Below, one piece after another: positions 40,871-50,744 of a DNA stretch of 64,000 bases; positions within the stretch are counted from its first letter, which is position 1; each line of letters opens with the position of its first letter. Source of the stretch: CAVVTR01 sp963751245 (GTDB lineage Bacteria; Acidobacteriota; Thermoanaerobaculia; Thermoanaerobaculales; Thermoanaerobaculaceae); contig CAVVTR010000008.1 in the NCBI GenBank assembly GCA_963751245.1, positions 372,001 through 436,000 on the forward strand, read 5' to 3'. The notes under the pieces are model-generated. The model worked only from the letters and a program-made list of their open reading frames with translations, searched no databases and was not told the origin of the DNA. A program made the position numbers and the translations under genes.

Positions 40871-43327
40871 ATGGAACTCACCCCCGATCAGCTCCGCCGG
40901 ACCTGTGACCCCTCCAGCCTCGGCTTCTCGAGCACCGAGGACCTCCCTCCGCTGGACGCCACCATCGGCCAGGAACGGGCGGTCCGGGCGGTCTCCTTCG
41001 GCGTGGACATCACGAGCCCGGGCTACCACCTCTACGGCCTGGGCCCCGCCGGCACCGGCAAGACCACGACCATCACGGCGCTCCTCGAGTCCAGGGCGGC
41101 GCAGCGGCCGGTCCCCGACGACTGGTGCTACGTCAACAACTTCGGCGATCCGGACAAGCCCAGGGCGCTCGGGCTCCCAGGCGGGCGAGGCGCGCGATTC
41201 CGGACCGACATGGAGCAGCTCGTCCAGGAGCTCAAGGCGGAGGTGCCCCGCGCCTTCGAAGCGGACGAGTACCAGAAGGAGGGGGAGCACCTCCAGGAGG
41301 AGCTGCAGAAGCAGCAGAAGAGCGTCATGGACGAGCTCAAGCAGGAAGCCGAGTCCAAGGGTTTCGCCCTCGTCCAGACCCCGCAGGGCATCCTCCTGGC
41401 CCCGGTGGTCAACGGCGAGGTGGTGACCCCGGACGAGTTCGGCAAGCTCGACGAGGAGACCACGAAGTCCATCGAGGCCCGCCAGGAGGAGCTGCAGGAG
41501 AAGGTCCGCGAGACCATGCGCCGCATGCAGCAGCTCCAGAAGGAGGCCAAGGGCCGCCTGCGGGACCTCGACCGCCACGTGATCCGGTTCGCCGTCGAGC
41601 ATCTCCTCGAGGAGCTTCGCACGACCTACGCCGACCTCCCCGGCGTGGTGGGGTTCCTGGACGAGGTGAAGGACGACCTGCTGGACAAGGTCCAGGAGTT
41701 CAAGGAGCTCCGGCAGGGCGACCAGGGCCAGCAGGGCGGCTTCCCCCTGAACCTGATCCAGGGACAGCAGAAGCCGACCTTCGAGGAGTACCGGGTGAAC
41801 CTCATCGTGGACAACTCCGGCACCACGGGGGCCCCGGTGGTGCTCGAGCGCAACCCCACCGCCCAGAACCTCCTCGGACGGGTCGAGCACGAGGCCCGCT
41901 TCGGCGCCCTCGTGACCAACTTCTCCATGATCCGGGGCGGGGCGCTCCACCGTGCCAACGGCGGTTACCTCATCCTCGAGGCACGGGACGTGCTCACCCG
42001 CCCCTTCGCCTGGAACGCCCTCAAGCGCGCCCTCAAGAACGCCGAGGTGAAGATCGAGTCCATCGCCGCGGAGTACATGGCCATCTCCACCCGCACCCTC
42101 GAGCCCGAGCCCATCCCCCTCGACGTCAAGGTGGTGCTCATCGGGGAGCCGATGCTCTACTACCTCCTCCACAACCTCGACGAGGACTTCCGTGAGCTCT
42201 TCAAGGTGAAGGCCGACTTCGCCACCCACACGGACCGGGACGAGGCGAGCCCCGGCCTGTACGCCCGCTTCCTCGCCGACCTGTGCCGCCACGAGAGCCT
42301 CCGGCACTTCTCCGCGGACGGGGTCGCCGCCGTCGTGGAGCACGCCGCGAGGATGGCCGCGGACCAGGACAAGCTGGCCACCAGGTTCGGGGAGATCGTC
42401 GACCTGGCCCGGGAGGCCAGCTACTGGGCGGGGACCAACGGCAGCAGGCTGACCACCGCCGTCGACGTCCTCCGGGCCGTCGACGAGAAGGTCTACCGCT
42501 CCAACCGGGTCGAGGAGAGGCTGCGCGAGATGGTCCGCGAAGGCACCATCCTCATCGACACGGAGGGCGAGGTGACGGGCCAGGTGAACGGCCTCGCGGT
42601 GCTCATGCTCGGGGACTACGCCTTCGGCAAGCCCTCCCGGATCACCGCCCGGACCTTCGTGGGCGGCGCGGGGGTCGTCAACATCGACCGCGAGACCAAG
42701 CTCGGGGGCAAGATCCACAACAAGGGCGCGCTGATCCTGGCGGGCTACCTGGGCGGGCGCTTCGCCCAGGAGATCCCCATGGCCCTCTCGGCCAGCATCA
42801 CGTTCGAGCAGCTCTACGAGGGGGTCGAGGGGGACTCGGCGTCCTCGGCGGAGCTGTACGCCCTGCTGTCGAGCCTCGCCGCCGCCCCCCTCCGCCAGGA
42901 CCTCGCGGTGACCGGTTCGGTGAACCAGCACGGGCAGATCCAGGCCATCGGCGGGGTCAACGAGAAGATCGAGGGGTTCTTCGACGTCTGCCGCATGCGC
43001 GGGCTGACAGGCCGTCAGGGCGTGCTCATCCCCGCGTCCAACGTGCGCAACCTGATGCTGGCCGGCGACGTTGTCCGGGCTGTCCGCGAGGGGGCGTTCC
43101 ATATCCACGCCGTGAGCACCGTCGACGAGGGCATCGAGCTGCTCACTGGGCGGCCCGCTGGGGAGCGGCGTGACGACGGCACCTACCCCGAGGGCACGGT
43201 GAACCGAGCCGTCCACGACCGACTGCACGACCTCGCCACCCGCGGACGCTCCTTCGCGCGGAGCGAGCGGGAGAGCGGCCACGACGGGGAGGACGGCGCC
43301 GGCAACGGGGCGCGGGAGGGGCGGTGA
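40871..43327 (+). CDS. Lon-like ATP-dependent protease (AAA+ and S16 domains)
   Basis: 818-residue cytosolic protease of the Lon-related (YcbZ/LonB-like) group. It has an AAA+ ATPase with Walker A GLGPAGTGKTTT near residue 60, a long inserted coiled coil (residues about 115-250, rich in Gln/Glu), a further ATPase part (RANGGYLILEARDVL) and a C-terminal S16 protease domain. The Ser-Lys dyad fits Ser658 in EGDSASSAE and Lys699 in GGVNEKIEGFF. It lacks the N-terminal domain of classical Lon. GGAGGAAGG lies before ATG 40871. It precedes nuoA by 102 bases on the same strand but is probably separate. Confidence 0.92.
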   Translation: MELTPDQLRRTCDPSSLGFSSTEDLPPLDATIGQERAVRAVSFGVDITSPGYHLYGLGPAGTGKTTTITALLESRAAQRPVPDDWCYVNNFGDPDKPRALGLPGGRGARFRTDMEQLVQELKAEVPRAFEADEYQKEGEHLQEELQKQQKSVMDELKQEAESKGFALVQTPQGILLAPVVNGEVVTPDEFGKLDEETTKSIEARQEELQEKVRETMRRMQQLQKEAKGRLRDLDRHVIRFAVEHLLEELRTTYADLPGVVGFLDEVKDDLLDKVQEFKELRQGDQGQQGGFPLNLIQGQQKPTFEEYRVNLIVDNSGTTGAPVVLERNPTAQNLLGRVEHEARFGALVTNFSMIRGGALHRANGGYLILEARDVLTRPFAWNALKRALKNAEVKIESIAAEYMAISTRTLEPEPIPLDVKVVLIGEPMLYYLLHNLDEDFRELFKVKADFATHTDRDEASPGLYARFLADLCRHESLRHFSADGVAAVVEHAARMAADQDKLATRFGEIVDLAREASYWAGTNGSRLTTAVDVLRAVDEKVYRSNRVEERLREMVREGTILIDTEGEVTGQVNGLAVLMLGDYAFGKPSRITARTFVGGAGVVNIDRETKLGGKIHNKGALILAGYLGGRFAQEIPMALSASITFEQLYEGVEGDSASSAELYALLSSLAAAPLRQDLAVTGSVNQHGQIQAIGGVNEKIEGFFDVCRMRGLTGRQGVLIPASNVRNLMLAGDVVRAVREGAFHIHAVSTVDEGIELLTGRPAGERRDDGTYPEGTVNRAVHDRLHDLATRGRSFARSERESGHDGEDGAGNGAREGR

Positions 43328-43429
43328 GCCGCTCTCACGGAGGGAATCAAACTTGCGACACGGGCTGTTGATTCACCACGAACGTCGTGAAACGCTGCAC
43401 GAACACCGAAGGGAACGTCGGCGAGCCTG

Positions 43430-43834
43430 ATGACCGGCCATGACCCAATCCTCTGGCCCCTGCTCCTCTACTTCGGGCTGGTTGTCGTGATCGCCGGAGG
43501 CATGCTCGGAGTGTCCGCCCTGCTCGGCCAGCGCCACCACGAGCGGGCCACGGGCGAGACCTACGAGTCGGGGATCGTGTCCACCGGCTCCGCCCGCATC
43601 CGCTTCTCCTCGCGCTTCTACCTGGTCGCCATGTTCTTCGTGATCTTCGATCTCGAGGCGGCGTTCATCTTCGCCTGGGCGACGGCGGCCCGCGACGTGG
43701 GGTGGAGCGGGTACTGGGAGGTGGTCACGTTCATCGGCGTGCTCTTCCTGGCGCTGGTCTACGCGTGGCGGGTGGGGGGCCTCGACTTCGGACCCGTCGC
43801 CCGAGGGCACGAGAGGTCGAAAGGGGTGGTCTGA
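43430..43834 (+). CDS. nuoA: NADH-quinone oxidoreductase subunit A
   Basis: 134-residue complex I membrane subunit with three transmembrane helices: LLLYFGLVVVIAGGMLGVSA, FYLVAMFFVIFDLEAAFIFA and VVTFIGVLFLALVYAW. The loop GETYESGIVSTGSARIRFS and the acidic FDLEA motif at the quinone-site edge are family hallmarks. First gene of the full nuoA-N operon; nuoB follows after three bases. Its reading frame is clean. Confidence 0.95.
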   Translation: MTGHDPILWPLLLYFGLVVVIAGGMLGVSALLGQRHHERATGETYESGIVSTGSARIRFSSRFYLVAMFFVIFDLEAAFIFAWATAARDVGWSGYWEVVTFIGVLFLALVYAWRVGGLDFGPVARGHERSKGVV

Positions 43835-43837
43835 GGC

Positions 43838-44482
43838 ATGCGCTACTCGCTGACGAGACCCGGACAGCAACCGGCCGGGGCGGCGGGCGGAGCCGCCGAG
43901 GACTTCGACGGCGTGCTGGGCAAGATCCTGGCCCTGGCCCGGCTCCAGGACCTGGTCGCCTGGGGCCGGAAGAACTCGATGTGGCCCTTCAACTTCGGCC
44001 TCTCCTGCTGCTTCGTCGAGATGGCGACGAGCCTCACCAGCCGGTACGACATCGCCCGCTTCGGCGCCGAGGTCATCCGGGGCACGCCGCGCGAGGCCGA
44101 CGTCATGGTCATCGCCGGCACGGCGTTCATCAAGATGGCGCCGGTGATCCAGCGGCTCTACGAGCAGATGATGGAGCCGCGCTGGGTCATCTCGATGGGC
44201 TCCTGCGCCAACTCGGGCGGCATGTACGACATCTACAGCGTGGTGCAGGGCGTCGACAAGTTCCTGCCGGTGGACGTCTACGTGCCCGGCTGCCCGCCGC
44301 GCCCCGAGGCGTTCATGGAGGGGCTGCTCCTGCTCCGCGAGGCGGTGGGCAACGAGAAGCGCCCGCTGAGCTGGGTGGTCGGCCCGCAGGGCGTGGTCCG
44401 GGGCGCGCGGCCCTCGCAGCGCGACCTGAAGCCGGGCGAGCGGCGGGCCATGACCGATCTCCGCCCTCCGGAGGTCGGTGCG
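43838..44482 (+). CDS. nuoB: NADH-quinone oxidoreductase subunit B, no stop before NuoC
   Basis: Complex I subunit B, about 215 residues, binder of cluster N2 at the quinone site. Key regions: FNFGLSCCFVEM with the tandem Cys, RYDIARFGAEVIRGTPRE, SMGSCANSGGMYDIY and VYVPGCPPRPEAFMEGLL. The normal C-terminal end (KPGERRAMTDLRPPEV) is reached but no stop codon follows; the frame runs on into the presumed NuoC start at 44483. Either NuoB-CD are fused or a stop was lost, since indels begin 50 bases later. Up to here the gene is intact. Confidence 0.9.
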
Positions 44483-46261
44483 ATGAGCGCTCCGAGCCGA
44501 CACGCACCATCGCTCGAGGAGCTGCGCGGCGCTTCCTGCGCGAGGACGCTCTGGCGACGCCAGCCCACCCGGGACGGCATCCCCACGGTCTGGCTCGACC
44601 GCGCCCGGGTCACCTGCCGTGCTGCGCTACCTCAAGGACGAGGTGCCGCAGCCCTACCGCATGCTCTACGACCTGACCGCCATCGACGAGCGGATCGCGG
44701 CGCAGCGCGACGACCAGCCCCGGAGCGACTTCACCGTGGTCTACCACCTGCTCTCCTTCGACCGCAACCGAGGACGTCCGCCTCAAGGTACGCCCTCGCC
44801 GAAGGCGACCCGCGTCTGCCGCACGGTGACGATGCTGTGGCCGACGGCCAACTGGTACGAGCGCGAGGTCTGGGACATGTTCGGCATCGTCTTCGAGGGC
44901 CACCCGCACCTGCACGCGGATCCTCATGCCGCCGACCTGGGAGGGCCACCCGCTGCGCAAGGACCACCCCGCCCGCGCCACCGAGATGGGCCCCTTCCAG
45001 CTGCCCGACGACAAGCAGGACCGCGGAGCAGGAGGCGCTGCGGTTCCGGCCCGAGGACTGGGGGATGGCGCGCAGCGGCGAGGACACCGACTTCATGTTC
45101 CTCAACCTGGGGCCGCAGCACCCGGGCACCCACGGCGTGCTGCGCGTCGTCCTGCAGCTCGACGGCGAGGAGATCGTCGACGCCGTGCCCGACATCGGCT
45201 TCCACCACCGCGGCGCGGAGAAGATGGGCGAGCGCCAGACCTGGCACACCTACATCCCCTACACCGACCGCATCGACTACCTCGGCGGCGTGATGAACAA
45301 CCTGGCCTACGTGCTGGCCGTCGAGAAGCTGGCCGGCATCGAGGTGCCCGACCGGGCCAAGGTGATCCGCGTGATGCTGTGCGAGCTGTTCCGCATCGCC
45401 AGCCACCTGGTCTGGTACGGCACCTTCGCCCAGGACGTCGGGGCCGATGTCGCCGGTGTTCTACATGTTCAACGACCGCGAGCGGGTCTTCGACATCATC
45501 GCGGCGATCTGCGGCGGCCGCATGCACCCCAACTGGTTCCGCATCGGCGGCGTGGCCCAGGACCTGCCCGAGGGCTGGGACAGGCATGGTGCGGCGAGTT
45601 CGTCGACGTATCTGCCGCACGCGCCTGGACGAGTACGACCGCATGGTCATGCGCAACCGGCATCTTCAGGGCGCGCACCGAGGGGGTCGGCGCCTACACC
45701 CTGGACGAGGCGATCGACTGGGGCGTCACCGGGCCGGGGCTGCGCGCCTGCGGGCTCGGAGTGGGACTTCCGCAAGAAGCGGCCCTACTCGGGCTACGAC
45801 CAGCTTCGAGTTCGACATCCCCACGGCCACGCACGGCGACTGCTACGACCGGGCCGTGGTGCGCGTCGAGGAGATGCGGCAGAGCCTGCGGATCATCGAG
45901 CAGTGCCTCGAGCAACATGCCGGCGGGCGACTACAAGTCCGACCATCCGCTGGCCACGCCGCCGCTGCAAGGAGCGCACGATGCACGACATCGAGACGCT
46001 GATCACCCATTTCCTGGGCGTGAGCTGGGGGCCGGTGATCCCGCCGGGCGAGGCGTTCGTGGGCGTCGAGGCGACCAAGGGCAACAACGGCTACTACCTG
46101 ATCAGCGACGGCAGCACGCATGCCCTACCGGGTGCGGATCCGCACGCCGTCGTTCCCGCACATGCAGATGCTGCCGCTGATGGCGCGCGGCCGACTCGGT
46201 GCCGGACCTGCTGGCCATCCTGGGGAGCATCGACTTCGTGCTGGCCGACGTCGACCGTTGA
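44483..46261 (+). pseudogene. nuoCD: NuoCD fusion (E. coli type), about 20 apparent frameshifts
   Basis: Fused C and D subunits of the complex I quinone module. Fragments in all three frames join into a sequence close to E. coli NuoCD: QPTRDGIPTVWLDRARV, VPQPYRMLYDLTAIDER, ANWYEREVWDMFGI, EGHPLRKDHPARATEM, then D: FMFLNLGPQHPGTHGVL, RQTWHTYIPYTDRIDYL, HPNWFRIGGVAQDLPEG, PTATHGDCYDRAVVRVEEM, YRVRIRTPSFPHMQML. Apparent extra bases sit at 44560, 44615, 44772, 44791, 44822, 44916, 45025, 45446, 45585, 45595, 45608, 45621, 45661, 45752, 45804, 45910, 45968, about 46123 and 46192; one base seems missing at 44530. The stop TGA at 46261 is natural. Probably real gene, faulty sequence. Confidence 0.82.
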
Positions 46262-46275
46262 GGAGACACGGGAGC

Positions 46276-46758
46276 ATGCTGAGCGAAGACGAGCGCGAGG
46301 AGATCGAGGAGGAGCTCGAGCACTACCCGCGACCGCCGGGCGGCCTCCATCGAGGCGCTGAAGGTCGTGCAGCGGCACCGCGGCTGGGTGTCCGACGAGG
46401 CGCTGCGCGAGGTGGCCGACCCTTCTCGGCATGACCCCCGACGAGCTGGACGGCGTGGCCACGTTCTACAACCTGATCTTCCGCCAGCCGGTCGGCCGGC
46501 ACGTCATCCTGCTCTGCGACAGCGTGAGCTGCTGGATCATGGGCTACGACGCGCTGCGCGCGCGCTTGCGGGAGCGCCTCGGCATCGGACCTCGGCGAGA
46601 CCACCGCCGACGGCCGCTTCACCTGCTGCCGATCGCCTGCCTGGGCGCCTGCGACCACGCGCCGGCGATGATGATCGACGAGCGACCTCCACGGCAACGT
46701 GGATCCCGACGCCCTGGACGACATCCTGGCGCGCTACCCCGGGGGTACGGAGGCGTGA
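46276..46758 (+). pseudogene. nuoE: NuoE, five apparent frameshifts
   Basis: 24-kDa subunit of the NADH module, carrying the N1a 2Fe-2S cluster. ATG 46276 follows GGAGACACGGGAG. Joined frames give MLSEDEREEIEEELEHYP, QRHRGWVSDEALREVA, TPDELDGVATFYNLIFRQP, HVILLCDSVSCWIMG (first two Cys), LPIACLGACDHAPAMMI (last two Cys) and a final ARYPGGTEA. Extra bases appear at 46330, 46421, 46587 and 46683, and one is missing at 46623/46624. The stop overlaps the nuoF start (TGATG). Restored length, about 158, is normal. Confidence 0.8.
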
Positions 46759-48036
46759 TGGAGACGCCGCTCACCGCAACATCCGCCCCGGGGCGCCCGC
46801 CTCTCGACCTCGACGGCTACGAGAAGGCGGGCGGCTACCGGCGCTGCGCAAGGTCCTCAAGGAGATGACGCCGCAGGAGGTCACGGAGGAGGTCAAGAGC
46901 TCCCGGTCTGCGCGGTCGCGGCGGCGCGGGCTTCCCCACCGGCATGAAGTGGAGCTTCGTGCCCATGGGCGAGGACGCGCCGCAGCCGAAGTACCTGGTG
47001 GTCAACGCCGACGAGATGGAGCCCGGCACGTTCAAGGACCGCCTGCTGCTCGAGGGCGACCCCCACCTCCTGGTCGAGGCGTCGATCATCGCCGCCTACG
47101 CCATCCAGGCCGACGTCGCCTACATCTTCCTGCGCTGGGCCTACAAGCTCGCCGAGCAGCGCCTGCGGCGGGCCATCGCCGAGGCGTACGGGCGCGGCTA
47201 CCTGGGCGAGAACATCCTCGGCTCCGGCTTCGACCTCGAGGTCCACATCCACACCTCCGCCGGCCGCTACATGTGCGGCGAGGAGACGGGCCTGCTCAAC
47301 GCCCTGGAGGGCAAGCGCGCCACGCCGCGCGCCAAGCCGCCGTTCCCGCCGTGGTCGGGCTGTGGGGCAAGCCCACCGTCGTCAACAACGTCGAGACCCT
47401 CTGCAACGTGCCCCACATCGTCAACAACGGCGCCCGACTGGTTCCTGGAGCTGAGCCGGGCCGACGACGGCGGCACCAAGCTCTACGGGGTCAGCGGCAA
47501 GGTGAAGCGCCCGGGGCTGTGGGAGCTGCCCCTGGGCACCACCTCCCGGGAGATCCTCGAGGAGCACGCCGGCGGCATGCGGGACGGGCTCACGCCTCAA
47601 GGGTCTCCTGCCCGGCGGCGCCTCCACCGACTTCCTCACCGCCGAGCACCTCGACGTACCCCTGGACTTCGAGTCGGTGCAGAAGGCCGGCAGCCGCATG
47701 GGCACGGGCACCATCATCGTCCTCGACGACCGCACCTGTCCGGTGGGCATGGTGCGCAACCTCGAGCGGTTCTTCGCGCAGGAGTCGTGCGGCTGGTGCA
47801 CGCCGTGCCGCGAGGGACTGCCCTGGACGGCGAAGATCCTGGACGCCATCGAGCCGGGCAGGGCCGGCCCGGGGACCTGGAGGTGCTCGCCCGGCACTCG
47901 AAGCTGCTCGGACCCGGGCCTGACGTTCTGCGCGCTGGCCCCCGGAGCCATGGAGCCGCTGCAGAGCGCGCTGAAGTACTTCCGCGACGACTTCGAGCGG
48001 CACATCGACGAGCACGCCTGTCCGTGGAGAACGTGA
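46758..48036 (+). pseudogene. nuoF: NuoF, about nine apparent frameshifts
   Basis: 51-kDa NADH- and FMN-binding subunit with the N3 cluster. Joined frames give LDLDGYEKAGGY, LRKVLKEMTPQEVTEEV, LRGRGGAGFPTGMKWSF for NADH/FMN, then a clean stretch of 440 bases (LVVNADEMEPGTFKDRLLL, IHTSAGRYMCGEETGLLNA), VGLWGKPTVVNNVETLCN, and the 4Fe-4S set ESCGWCTPCREG plus LTFCALAP. Shifts lie at 46775, 46793, 46841, 46904, 47348, 47435, 47595, 47855 and 47919. The stop TGA overlaps the nuoG ATG. Restored length, about 425, is normal. Confidence 0.82.
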
Positions 48037-50742
48037 TGGCGACGATCTAGGTCGACGGCAGGCCCTACGAGGTCGACCGGCGGACAGAACCTGCTCAGGC
48101 CTGCCTGCAGCTCGGGCTCGAACCTCCCCTACTTCTGCTGGCACCCGGCCCTGGGATCGGTGGGCGCCTGCCGCCAGTGCGCGGTCAAGCAGTTCAAGGA
48201 CGAGAACGACGACGACCGGGCCAGATCGTCATGGCCTGCATGACCCCGGCCAAGGACGGCACCCGCATCTCCATCGACGACCCCGAGGCGCGCGCGTTCC
48301 GGGCCCAGGTCATCGAGTGGCTGATGCTCAACCATCCCCACGACTGCCCCGTCTGCGACGAGGGCGGCGAGTGCCACCTGCAGGACATGACGGTGATGAC
48401 CGGGCCACGCCTACCGCGAGACCCGCTTCCCCAAGCGGACCCACCGCAACCAGGACCTGGGACCGTTCATCAACCACGAGATGAACCGCTGCATCCAGTG
48501 CTACCGCTGCGTGCGCTTCTACCGCGAGTACGCGGGCGGCCGCGACTTCGACGTCTTCGGCGCCCACGACGACGTCTACTTCGGCCGCCACGACGACGGC
48601 ACGCTCGAGAGCGAGTTCACCGGCAACCTGGTCGAGGTCTGCCCCACCGGCGTCTTCACCGACAAGACCCTCAAGCGGCACTACGCCCGCAAGTGGGACC
48701 TGCAGACGGCGCCGTCCGTGTGCACCCACTGCGGGCTGGGCTGCAACATCACCGCCGGGGAGCGCTACGGCACCCTGCGCCGCATCGTCAACCGCTACCA
48801 CGGCGAGCTCAACGGCTACTTCCTGTGCGACCGCGGCCGCTTCGGCTACGACTTCGTCAACCAGCCCAGCCGCCTCCGCCGGCCGCTGATCCGTCGCGGC
48901 GGCGAGGCGCGGGCCGCCACCGCCGGCGAGGCCGTCGGCGAGGCCGCCGCGTTGCTCGGAGAGTGCACGCGGCTGATCGGCATCGGCTCCCCCCGGGCCT
49001 CGGTGGAGGCCAACCACGCGCTCCGCGCCCTGGTCGGCGCCGCCGGCTTCAGTACCGGCCAGTCGGCCCGCCACACCGCGCTGAGCCGAGCCTGCCTGGA
49101 GGTCCTCCGCAACATGCCGGCCCCGGCGGCCACCCTGCTGGAGGCGGAGCGCTCCGACGCCGTCCTGGTCCTCGGCGAGGACGTCACCAACACGGCGCCG
49201 CGCCTGGCCCTGTCGTTGCGCCAGGCGGCCCGCCAGCAGCCCCTCGCCGTCGCCGACCGCCTGCACATCAACCGCTGGCACGACCACGCCGTGCGCGACG
49301 CGCTCCAGGGCGCGACCGGGCCCGTCTTCGTGGTGACGCCCGCGGCCACCAGGCTGGACGACGTGGCGGCCCGCACGGTGCACGCCGCGCCCGAGGACAT
49401 CGCCCGCCTCGGCCACGCCGTGGCCCACGCGGTGGTCGACGCGGCGCCCGCGGTCCCCGGGCTGGACCCCGGCACCCGCGCCGTCGCCGCCGAGATCGCC
49501 GCGGCACTGACGATGGCGGAGCGGCCCCTGGTGGTGGCCGGGCCCTCCTGCGGCAGCGAGGCGGTGATCCAGGCCGCCGCCAACGTGGCCTGGGCGCTGC
49601 GCCAGGCCGGCCGCCCCGCCCGCATCTTCCTCACCGCTCCCGAGCCCGACACCATGGGCGTGGCCATCCTCGGTGGGATGTCCCTGGAGGACGCCGCCTC
49701 AGCCGTGAGCGAGGGCGGGGCGGGGGTCATCGTCCTGGAGCGCGACCTCTCCCGGTGCGCCGCTCCAGCAACCGTGGAGGGGATCCTGGGCGGCGCGCGG
49801 GCCCTGGTGGCCCTCGACTCCCTCGAGACCCCGACCACCGCCAGGGCGGCCGTGGTCCTCCCGGCGGGGACCTTCGCCGAGGCCACGGGCACCTTCGTCA
49901 ACGCCGAGGGGCGCGCCCAGCGGAGCTTCGCGGCGATCAGCCCCGGCGCCGAGGTCATGCCCTCGTGGCGCTGGCTCGGGGAGCTGGCCGCCGCCATGAG
50001 CGGGGGCGCCGCGCCGTGGCGCACCCTGGACGACGTGCTCGCGGCCGTCGAGGCCGCCGTTCCGGAGCTCGCCGGCGTCGCCGCCGCGGCGCCCGGGGAG
50101 GGCTTCCGCGTGGACGGCTCCCGCGTGCCGCGCGAGCCGCTCCGCTACAGCGGGCGCACGGCCATGCGCGCCGACGTCGCGGTGAGCGAGCCCAAGCCCC
50201 CGGCGGACCCGGACTCCCCCCTGTCCTTCTCCATGGAGGGGACCACGGTCCAGCCGCCCCCCGCCCTGACGCCCTTCGCCTGGGCACCGGGGTGGAACTC
50301 CATCCAGTCCACGAACGCGTTCCAGCAGGAGATCGGCGGCCCCCTGCGCGGCGGTGATCCCGGCGTCCGGCTCCTCGCCCCCGGCGACGCCGCGGGCGCG
50401 GTCTTCTTCCCCGCACCGGCGCGGCCGTTCTCACCCCCCGCGGAGGGTCTCCTCCTCGTGGCGTCCCACCACATCTTCGGCTCCGAGGAGCTGAGCGTGC
50501 TGGCGCCCGCCGTGGCCGCGCGCGTGCCGGAACCCTGCCTGGCGCTGAGCGCCGAGGACGCCCACCGCATCGGCGCCGTCGAGGGCGGTCGCGTGGTCGT
50601 CGAGACGGCGGGGCGGACGCTCACGCTGCCCGCCCGGATCGAGCCGTCGCTCCCCGCCGGCGTGGGCCTCGTTCCCGCCGGCCTGCCCGGCGTGCCCTGG
50701 CTGGACCTCCCCGCCGCCGGCACCGTCACGGTGGAGGGGTAG
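48036..50742 (+). CDS. nuoG: NuoG (long, E. coli type); N-terminus frameshifted
   Basis: About 900-residue iron-sulfur subunit of the NADH module. ATG 48036 opens MATI as in E. coli NuoG, but codon 5 is TAG, and five indels lie within the first 370 bases (48078, 48096, 48120, 48218, 48405). From 48406 the frame is clean to the end. Cluster ligands: YFCWHPALGSVGACRQC, HPHDCPVCDEGGECHLQD, MNRCIQCYRCVRFYREYAG, VCPTG, and an extra N7 site CTHCGLGCNI with the later YFLCDRGR. The C-terminal half is a molybdopterin-oxidoreductase-like domain without cofactor role in this family. Two bases separate it from nuoH. Confidence 0.88.
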
Positions 50743-50744
50743 CC

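Noticed and set aside
39269..43282. 1337-residue frame antisense to egtB and the Lon-like protease
   Set aside because: Spans two real genes and their gap without any recognisable motif; a GC artefact.
32152..48050. TAG reassigned to an aromatic amino acid
   Set aside because: TAG ends intact genes in the same window (tolQ at 21624, tolB at 24180, the EF-G-like gene at 29191), and the three unusual TAG codons all lie inside the error-rich tracts.
44530..48405. Programmed frameshifting or RNA insertion editing of nuo messages
   Set aside because: No shared slippery motif at the shift sites, shifts of both signs, and neighbouring nuo genes are normal; sequence error explains it more simply. 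Kept as a finding to check, not as a claim.
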